From an uncultured Selenomonas sp. (GTDB taxonomy: Bacteria; Bacillota; Negativicutes; Selenomonadales; Selenomonadaceae), in contig USAK01000031.1 in the NCBI GenBank assembly GCA_900552565.1, forward strand, positions 1 to 20,322: a stretch of DNA of 20,322 bases, given 5' to 3'. A program made the position numbers and the translations under genes. The notes beneath the pieces are model-generated. The model had not been told where the DNA came from, did no database searches, and saw only the letters and a program-made list of their open reading frames with translations. Below, one piece after another: positions 15,117 through 20,322 of this stretch. Position 1 is the first letter of the stretch. Each line of letters begins with the position of its first letter.

Positions 15117-16283
15117 TCAATCACGGTCAAAAAGATCGCGCGTATATACTTTATCCTTTACATCCGCCAATTTATCATCCCAGCGGTTCGTGATGATGAT
15201 ATCGCTGACTCGTTTGAATTCATCCAGATCGCGAATGACCTTCGAACGATAAAAGTCCGGTTTATCAAGAGTCGGCTCATAAACCACGACCTCAATGCCC
15301 TTGGCCTTAATGCGCTTCATGATGCCCTGAATAGCCGAAGCGCGGAAGTTATCCGAGTTGCTCTTCATCGTCAGACGGTAAACACCGACAATCCCCGGGT
15401 TCTTCTCGATGATCATATCGGAAATATGGTCCTTGCGCGTGCGGTTGGCCTCAACAATCGCCGAAATCAGATTCTGCGGTACATCATGGTAATTCGCCAA
15501 AAGCTGCTTCGTATCCTTCGGCAGACAGTAACCGCCATAACCAAAGGACGGATTGTTGTAAAAATCGCCGATGCGCGGGTCAAGGCAGACGCCCTTGATG
15601 ATATCGCCTGTATTGAGTCCGCGAATCTCGGCATAAGAGTCCAGCTCATTAAAATACGCCACACGCAAAGCAAGATACGTATTGGCAAACAGCTTGATCG
15701 CCTCGGCCTCCGTCGAGCCCGTGAAGATCATCGGGATATCTTTCTTTACAGCCCCTTCAGCCAAAAGATTGGCAAATACATGCGCACGCTCCGACTTTTC
15801 GCCCACGACGATACGCGACGGATGCAGATTATCATAAAGAGCCTTGCCCTCGCGCAGGAATTCCGGTGAGAACATGATATTATCCGTATGGTACTTTGCC
15901 TTTACTTGCTTTGTATAACCAACTGGCACCGTCGACTTAATGACCATGACGGCCTTCGGATTGATTTCCAGCACCTCTTCAATGACATTCTCAACCGACG
16001 ACGTATCAAAGAAATTCTTCTTCGGATCGTAATTCGTCGGCGTCGAAATGATGACGAACTCAGCATCTGAAAAAGCTTCTTTGGGATCTAACGTAGCTTT
16101 GAAGTGAATATCGTCACGCTGCAGGAAGGCAGAAATATCCGCATCAATAATGGGAGAAATTCCCTTGTTTAATTTACTGACCTTATCTTTATTGATATCC
16201 AAAGCTACAACATCATGATGCTGCGCCAAAAGCATACCATTCGATAAACCGACATATCCCGTTCCTGCAATTGCTATCTTCAT
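15117..16283 (-). CDS. ugd: UDP-glucose 6-dehydrogenase
   Basis: Oxidises UDP-glucose to UDP-glucuronate with two NAD+. It has N-terminal GTGYVG (residues 7-12), [25 protein letters not shown], and the catalytic cysteine in [11 protein letters not shown] (C253). At 388 residues it is the short form, the same length as E. coli Ugd. ATG at 16283 gives the usual [16 protein letters not shown]; a GTG at 16295 is closer to the AAGGAAGAA ribosome site and would add MRIN, so the start is slightly uncertain. It feeds the epimerase downstream; together they supply uronic acids for capsule or LPS. Confidence 0.96.
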   Translation of the reverse strand: MKIAIAGTGYVGLSNGMLLAQHHDVVALDINKDKVSKLNKGISPIIDADISAFLQRDDIHFKATLDPKEAFSDAEFVIISTPTNYDPKKNFFDTSSVENVIEEVLEINPKAVMVIKSTVPVGYTKQVKAKYHTDNIMFSPEFLREGKALYDNLHPSRIVVGEKSERAHVFANLLAEGAVKKDIPMIFTGSTEAEAIKLFANTYLALRVAYFNELDSYAEIRGLNTGDIIKGVCLDPRIGDFYNNPSFGYGGYCLPKDTKQLLANYHDVPQNLISAIVEANRTRKDHISDMIIEKNPGIVGVYRLTMKSNSDNFRASAIQGIMKRIKAKGIEVVVYEPTLDKPDFYRSKVIRDLDEFKRVSDIIITNRWDDKLADVKDKVYTRDLFDRD

Positions 16284-16311
16284 ATTTATACGCACTTCTT
16301 CCTTTTCACAA

Positions 16312-17310
16312 TCATATACCGAGTTTATAACGGATTCTCAGGACACTATACCAGAACATCCCTCGTATAAAGTCACCAAAATATCCGCTTCCCTTGCGAT
16401 AATATCCCCAGTATTTAAAATCATGATAATTCTCCGGCTTCTTGATAGGAAGAATATTTGTAAGAGTCTTCCATGGTGACAATGCATTATATTTACGCCA
16501 TTGCTCATCAAAAGAAGACAATACCATTTGCCACGGCTTACGTCGGCCGGTCCAATGAATGATCACACTATGCCCCTGATCATAGCCACCGCCATCATAC
16601 ACATTGTAATCAGCAGAAAGAAATTTATTTGTTCCATCAAAGACCAGATTTAATACATCCTGACTCTGACCAAGGAATCTCTTTCGTGGCTCACACTGAT
16701 AAGAAAATGCCTTTTCTGTAATATGCTGCTTCTCCCATTCCGGGATATTGACAAGCATAACCCCATCATTGAAATATTTCCCATTTTTTAAATGCAGGAA
16801 TCCTGCCCGATAATCTACAGCACCTTCCCGCTCGGATATGGCTCCCATAGGTATTCCCCGCAAATCCGTTTCCCACATTTTCTTTAAGGAAGCGACACAC
16901 ATCGTATCAGCATCCAGATAGATATAGCGTGAGGCATACTTCTTGACAATCTTAGGCATATAAAGACGTGCATACGTAATGCGGGAAAACCGCTCCACTT
17001 TAATATGAAAATCCTGAAATGGCTTCATATTTAAATGATATAAGATACACGTACAATGCCATTTCTTTGCCAAGGCTTCAATTTTGGCAGCATTATCTTC
17101 ACTATATCCATCCGTAAAGAGATAAAATGTAATCGGTACCCCCTTATTATGTTCCAATACAGAAACCATCGATGCTCCCATGATCGGAATAAACGCATCA
17201 TTGACATTGTAGCAAATATGATATCCTTTAGTGCTTTCTGTATACTTATAGACCTTCTCTGAAATTACAAAATTTTTCTCAACAAAAAAATCTGCAGTAA
17301 AATTCTTCAT
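16312..17310 (-). CDS. GT8-family glycosyltransferase (WaaJ/RfaJ-like)
   Basis: Retaining glycosyltransferase of family GT8, which moves a hexose from a UDP-sugar in LPS core or capsule synthesis. After about 30 extra N-terminal residues the GT8 fold begins ([23 protein letters not shown]), with the metal-binding D-x-D in YLDADTMCV (133-135), FNDGVMLVN, and the C-terminal HWTGRRKPW motif. The basic, aromatic C-terminus ([20 protein letters not shown]) suggests membrane association as in WaaJ. AAGG lies seven bases before the ATG. It is clearly more AT-rich than ugd downstream, and shares transcription direction with the decorating genes upstream. Donor and acceptor are unknown. Confidence 0.92.
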   Translation of the reverse strand: MKNFTADFFVEKNFVISEKVYKYTESTKGYHICYNVNDAFIPIMGASMVSVLEHNKGVPITFYLFTDGYSEDNAAKIEALAKKWHCTCILYHLNMKPFQDFHIKVERFSRITYARLYMPKIVKKYASRYIYLDADTMCVASLKKMWETDLRGIPMGAISEREGAVDYRAGFLHLKNGKYFNDGVMLVNIPEWEKQHITEKAFSYQCEPRKRFLGQSQDVLNLVFDGTNKFLSADYNVYDGGGYDQGHSVIIHWTGRRKPWQMVLSSFDEQWRKYNALSPWKTLTNILPIKKPENYHDFKYWGYYRKGSGYFGDFIRGMFWYSVLRIRYKLGI

Positions 17311-17381
17311 ACACTCACCTTAACATACAAATTTATTATGTATCTGCAGAAGAAATCTTTTACTGCTGATAAAGCAGACAA

Positions 17382-19181
17382 TCATTGTCTCAGCATTTTA
17401 TTTTCTCGTTCTTCCGCATAAAATTCATAAAGATTTTCCTTCTCCTTCATGAATTCATTAATATCTTTTTCAGGAACATCCTTTTCTTTGAAAACCTCAT
17501 GATTACGGATATACCACAAGGTATTGCCTTCTGCATGAATATGAAAATCCTGTGTCCCGTCAAATAACGATTGGCCAAGGAATGCATTCACAGCATGCTG
17601 CCGTCCCAGCAAATGAAGGATTGTCGGTGCTAACGCTAAACTGGTAGCATCGTTTGCATCATATTCCATAGGCAGCTCATGCATCGGATCATAAATCAAC
17701 AATGGGACTGTATCAACAAAATATGGCTTATAGGTAGGATCGTCTTTTACCAAGGCAACATAGGGTTTCTCCTGAACATGTGCATGGTCAGCCGTCACAA
17801 TCACAATCGTATTATCCTTATACGGCGATGACTGAAATTCCTGCCAAAAGCGGCCAAAGGCGGCATCTACATTATGCAGCGTATTCAAGGTTGGATTGCT
17901 GCCATCACCATATTTCACGCCTGTTGATGGAACATCCATACCTGCATGTGTCCCGACCGTATACATCACCAGAAAGAACGGACGTTGATTTTCACGAGCC
18001 GCCAAAAACGCGCTCAAAGATTGGTACATCGAAGCATCGGTAAAGGAATCTGCATAAATCTCTGGGTCCCTGCCCAATACATCCGGCAAACTGTCTTTTG
18101 TTTCTACCTGCCGAAAGCCTGCCATACGAACAAGATCCGTGTAAGAATCTGCCGATTCATGCGGGCTGAAGAAGAATGTATCATATTCGTCTCCTAAAAT
18201 CTTGGGAACGGTTGAATAATTCAGTGTACTCCAAAGATCTTTTTGTTCCTTATTCCAAGCCCCAGCCTCTTTTCCGCCACGGAACGGATAGCACGACGCC
18301 ATTTGGCCAAGTGTTCCCCGATAGGTTGCCGATGTATGGTTGTAGTAATTCGTCACCTTCATCGATTCTTGCGCAAATTTATTAAAATTTGGAGTTAAAT
18401 CTTCATATTTCTGATCATAACAGCCCATCAGCCGCGTCGAAGTCCCTTCCGTCAGAATAACAATGACATTAGGCGGCTGCGTTGATGACGACTTCACGGG
18501 AAACGGCAGTGCCTTTTGATAAACCCAATCTTTTTCAAACATGAATTTCTGCCCCGATACACTTGGTGACGTCGGCAGAAACACCCGGCCTGCATTGGCC
18601 AGCAGACTGACGGCCGGAGTTGGCTGCCCATGCCGAAAATATTTTGCATATTTAGGATTCATCCCCCATTCATAGGCGTTATTATAAAACGTAAGTATCA
18701 GCAGCACTAACATGATGATGCCGAGCTTTCGTCGAGAAAATTTCCCTTGTGCAGCATATGGCTGACGAACGATAGCAATCGCATAAGCCAACAAGACTGC
18801 AACGACAACAGCAATAAAAAGATAATAGACTGGACGTAACAAAATGTAAATCTGATCGATATTTTCCAAAGCAAGGATAGAAATGTACTCACCTGTTTCG
18901 GATAAATAAACGAACTGTGAGATCTCCAGCAGCAGGAACAGACATGATAAAAATGCAATCAATCCCCGCCAAAGCTTTTTGGCAGAAAGCGTCCACAAAA
19001 GATACAGTAGTAATAACACGCCAAAAAACTCAGGTACATTTTTCAAGAATTTATCGCTACGACGGATGACTGGTCCCCACGACCCAGTATAAATAACATA
19101 GGCAAGAATATTGGCGAGCAGCAATCCCCCCCCCAATAGACATTTGCAGTTTAAACATTGGCATTCTCCCCTTATATACAT
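17382..19181 (-). CDS. LTA-synthase/phosphoglycerol-transferase-like membrane enzyme with G9 tract
   Basis: Alkaline-phosphatase-superfamily transferase with about five N-terminal membrane helices (to about residue 165) and an extracytoplasmic catalytic domain. It shows the metal ligand Glu in VIVILTEGTS (E245), a Thr-rich nucleophile region HTSATYRGTLG (282-292), and the TADHAH metal site (about 470). LtaS- and OpgB-type enzymes move phosphoglycerol, relatives move phosphoethanolamine; in a diderm with LPS genes, decoration of LPS or a periplasmic glycan is likelier than LTA. The uninterrupted frame begins at ATG 19181, which lacks a ribosome site and gives an odd Cys-rich start (CQCLNCKC). 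The good site AAGGGG (19168-19173) points to ATG 19158 (nine-base spacing), which is two bases out of phase; one base fewer in the G9 run (19126-19134) would join it to this frame as MFKLQMSIGGGLLLANI. Confidence 0.88.
   Translation of the reverse strand: MYIRGECQCLNCKCLLGGGLLLANILAYVIYTGSWGPVIRRSDKFLKNVPEFFGVLLLLYLLWTLSAKKLWRGLIAFLSCLFLLLEISQFVYLSETGEYISILALENIDQIYILLRPVYYLFIAVVVAVLLAYAIAIVRQPYAAQGKFSRRKLGIIMLVLLILTFYNNAYEWGMNPKYAKYFRHGQPTPAVSLLANAGRVFLPTSPSVSGQKFMFEKDWVYQKALPFPVKSSSTQPPNVIVILTEGTSTRLMGCYDQKYEDLTPNFNKFAQESMKVTNYYNHTSATYRGTLGQMASCYPFRGGKEAGAWNKEQKDLWSTLNYSTVPKILGDEYDTFFFSPHESADSYTDLVRMAGFRQVETKDSLPDVLGRDPEIYADSFTDASMYQSLSAFLAARENQRPFFLVMYTVGTHAGMDVPSTGVKYGDGSNPTLNTLHNVDAAFGRFWQEFQSSPYKDNTIVIVTADHAHVQEKPYVALVKDDPTYKPYFVDTVPLLIYDPMHELPMEYDANDATSLALAPTILHLLGRQHAVNAFLGQSLFDGTQDFHIHAEGNTLWYIRNHEVFKEKDVPEKDINEFMKEKENLYEFYAEERENKMLRQ
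19126..19134 (-). repeat. Poly-G tract (G9), candidate phase-variation switch
   Basis: Nine consecutive Gs on the coding strand, about nine codons behind the ribosome-site-proximal ATG of the LTA-synthase-like gene. At G9 that start runs into a stop after 34 codons (TAG near 19060); at G8 it reads the whole enzyme. This is the layout of slipped-strand contingency loci. Confidence 0.7.
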
Positions 19182-19440
19182 AACTTATACTTTTAATTTT
19201 ATAAGATATATTCTATCTTTTTCTCACTCTATAACAGCATTTTGGCCCAAACTAGCAAAAAATCAGATGTCTTACTTAAGGCCTTACAGGACGTAGTTTG
19301 TTCTGATAAAAAGACTGCTAAAATTTGTAGCTACTGATATATAATTTTCCTTCAAAAAATCATCTCCAGCATAGTTATTATATTCGTGATCAGAATAAAT
19401 TATTATATTTTAGTAGTTATGTCAATATTGCCATGATGAT
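19182..19440 (-). other. AT-rich intergenic stretch with a possible promoter
   Basis: No gene is visible in these 259 bases. On the minus strand a perfect -35 TTGACA (19420-19425) stands 17 bases from a weak -10 TAATTT (19397-19402); a TATAAT at 19402-19407 is too close. It could drive the LTA-synthase-like gene and those downstream through a leader of about 230 bases. No terminator was seen after the acetyltransferase. Confidence 0.35.
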
Positions 19441-20105
19441 TTAATGAATCATATCAAAGAATAATCTTGTATTGCAAAATTTATTAATTTCTTCTTTTAT
19501 TCTACTGTCTGGCCATTCCCACCATTTGCTTTTTAATAATTTATTAATTTGTTCTTCGGGAAATCGATATTTTATGACTTTTGCAGGAACACCTACAGCT
19601 ATTGCATATGGAGGGATATCTCTAGTCACTACAGCATCCGTTCCAATGACAGCGCCTGTTCCAATCGTAATTGAAGGCAATATTGTGACGTCTCTTCCAA
19701 TCCAAACATCATGTTCTATTTTAGATGGTTTATTTCTTTTCTCCAAAGACAATAACCTATTTAATCCACCTGACTCTATAAATCCATAATCCTCATTGTA
19801 TATAATGGCTGATGTTGTTATACAAGATAATGGATGATTCCCTTCTACAAAATGGACGTTTTTAGCAATAGAACAAAAAGATCCTATTGATTCTATATAT
19901 GATATATCTTCTAATAAATCGTCATAAAATGATGTATATCTTCCTACCGAAAGTCTATAATATTTTTTTAGATAGTATCTTCGCAACTCATCTTGATGAG
20001 CTATACCCCCCCTAATTTTTTTACAATTTTAGTACCTTTATGTTTCTTGAATTTATATAATAAAAACAACTGTACTTTTTCTTTTAAGCTTATTTCATCA
20101 TCCAT
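19441..20105 (-). pseudogene. O-acetyltransferase (CatB/Vat-type hexapeptide), frame broken at a G7 tract
   Basis: Left-handed beta-helix acyltransferase of the xenobiotic/polysaccharide O-acetyltransferase type. It has GSFCSIAKNVHFVEGNHPLSCITTS with the catalytic His of the N-H-P motif, and hexapeptide repeats DVWIGRDVTILPSITIGTGAVIGTDAVVTRDIPPYAIAV in two runs, ending VGVPAKVIKYRF. The intact part (19441-19986) has only a TTG and no ribosome site. Upstream, ATG at 20105 with GGAGAG eight bases before it opens MDDEISLKEKVQLFLLYKFK and then hits TAG at 20001-20003 just after seven Gs (20006-20012). One extra G would join both parts into a single 221-aa protein (…KKLGGGIAHQDELRRYYLKKY…), the normal length and start for the family. 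It is therefore either switched off by phase variation, a fresh pseudogene, or a sequencing error. Confidence 0.82.
20006..20012 (-). repeat. Poly-G tract (G7), candidate phase-variation switch
   Basis: Seven Gs on the coding strand, after codon 31 of the acetyltransferase. G7 gives a 34-codon stub; G8 would give the complete enzyme. It is the second such tract in the same gene cluster. Confidence 0.65.
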
Positions 20106-20109
20106 GCAT

Positions 20110-20322
20110 TAATCTCTCCAAATCATAGACATTACACGCTAAAAATTGCATTAACTACTTATTATTTTGAGGAAAGGAACACCTTTTTAAAAGATTATTT
20201 ATTATCAAATTTAATCAAAAATATAATACAATTAAATTATTTATTACAGCACTTTACAACTTTTGAGGCATAATAAAATCGCATAGCCTCCTTTGCGATG
20301 TATAATAAAGTCGCTAAACCAA
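20110..20322. other. AT-rich upstream region of the acetyltransferase
   Basis: No complete gene is visible. Two minus-strand frames are open from the edge to stops near 20244 and 20233; either could be the last 25-29 codons of an upstream gene, but neither can be recognised. The rest (20110-20230) is very AT-rich with several TATAAT-like words, suitable for a promoter but without a clear pair. Confidence 0.4.
20270..20314. repeat. Imperfect direct repeat with embedded palindrome
   Basis: ATAATAAAATCGC (20270-20282) recurs as ATAATAAAGTCGC (20302-20314), 12 of 13 bases equal, 32 bases apart. Between them ATCGCA (20278-20283) and TGCGAT (20294-20299) form an inverted repeat. It could be an operator or the edge of a mobile element, or chance in AT-rich DNA. 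Confidence 0.35.

Noticed and set aside
1..20322. CRISPR arrays, insertion sequences, prophage genes
   Set aside because: No regularly spaced repeats, transposase, integrase or phage structural motifs were seen on either strand.

Overview
The window reads like a chromosomal segment of a diderm Firmicute of the class Negativicutes, probably a Selenomonas/Mitsuokella/Megamonas-type member of the Selenomonadales. Supporting signs are the rpmE–DUF1385–prfA–prmC–sua5 gene order typical of Firmicutes, together with LPS-type sugar genes (an ArnT/GT39-like transferase, a WaaJ-like GT8 transferase, ugd and a UDP-glucuronate 4-epimerase). Genus placement is inference. Most genes from 1 to about 16.3 kb are GC-rich with C/G-ending codons. 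From about 16.3 kb to the end the DNA becomes clearly AT-rich.

Left part (minus strand): a sensor histidine kinase cut by the window edge lies behind a GT39-family glycosyltransferase. Next come a stand-alone 104-aa protein of unknown function and a plus-strand 6S RNA candidate with its own promoter and terminator. A minus-strand translation cluster follows: rpmE behind a structured leader, a DUF1385 membrane protein, release factor RF1 (prfA), its methyltransferase prmC, and the tRNA threonylcarbamoyl-adenylate synthase sua5.

Middle part: a plus-strand, isolated ClpX-like AAA+ unfoldase converges on pheA (prephenate dehydratase), and the two share one terminator. A DEDDh exonuclease and a HAD phosphatase diverge from a compact promoter region. 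A tRNA-Gly(CCC) with encoded CCA follows, then a minus-strand group of an MNT–HEPN pair (HI0073/HI0074-like toxin–antitoxin type) and a short-chain dehydrogenase.

Right part (minus strand): a surface-polysaccharide cluster in the transcription order O-acetyltransferase, LTA-synthase/phosphoglycerol-transferase-like membrane enzyme, GT8 glycosyltransferase, UDP-glucose dehydrogenase, UDP-glucuronate 4-epimerase, terminator. The last two make UDP-glucuronate and UDP-galacturonate. The first two are decorating enzymes, and each carries a poly-G run near its 5' end (G9 and G7) that sets the reading frame. In the acetyltransferase the G7 run breaks the gene, and one more G would restore a 221-aa protein. 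In the LTA-synthase-like gene the start with the good ribosome binding site is out of frame at G9 and in frame at G8. The most interesting reading of the window is therefore a phase-variable surface-glycan decoration locus; homopolymer sequencing error is the main alternative.
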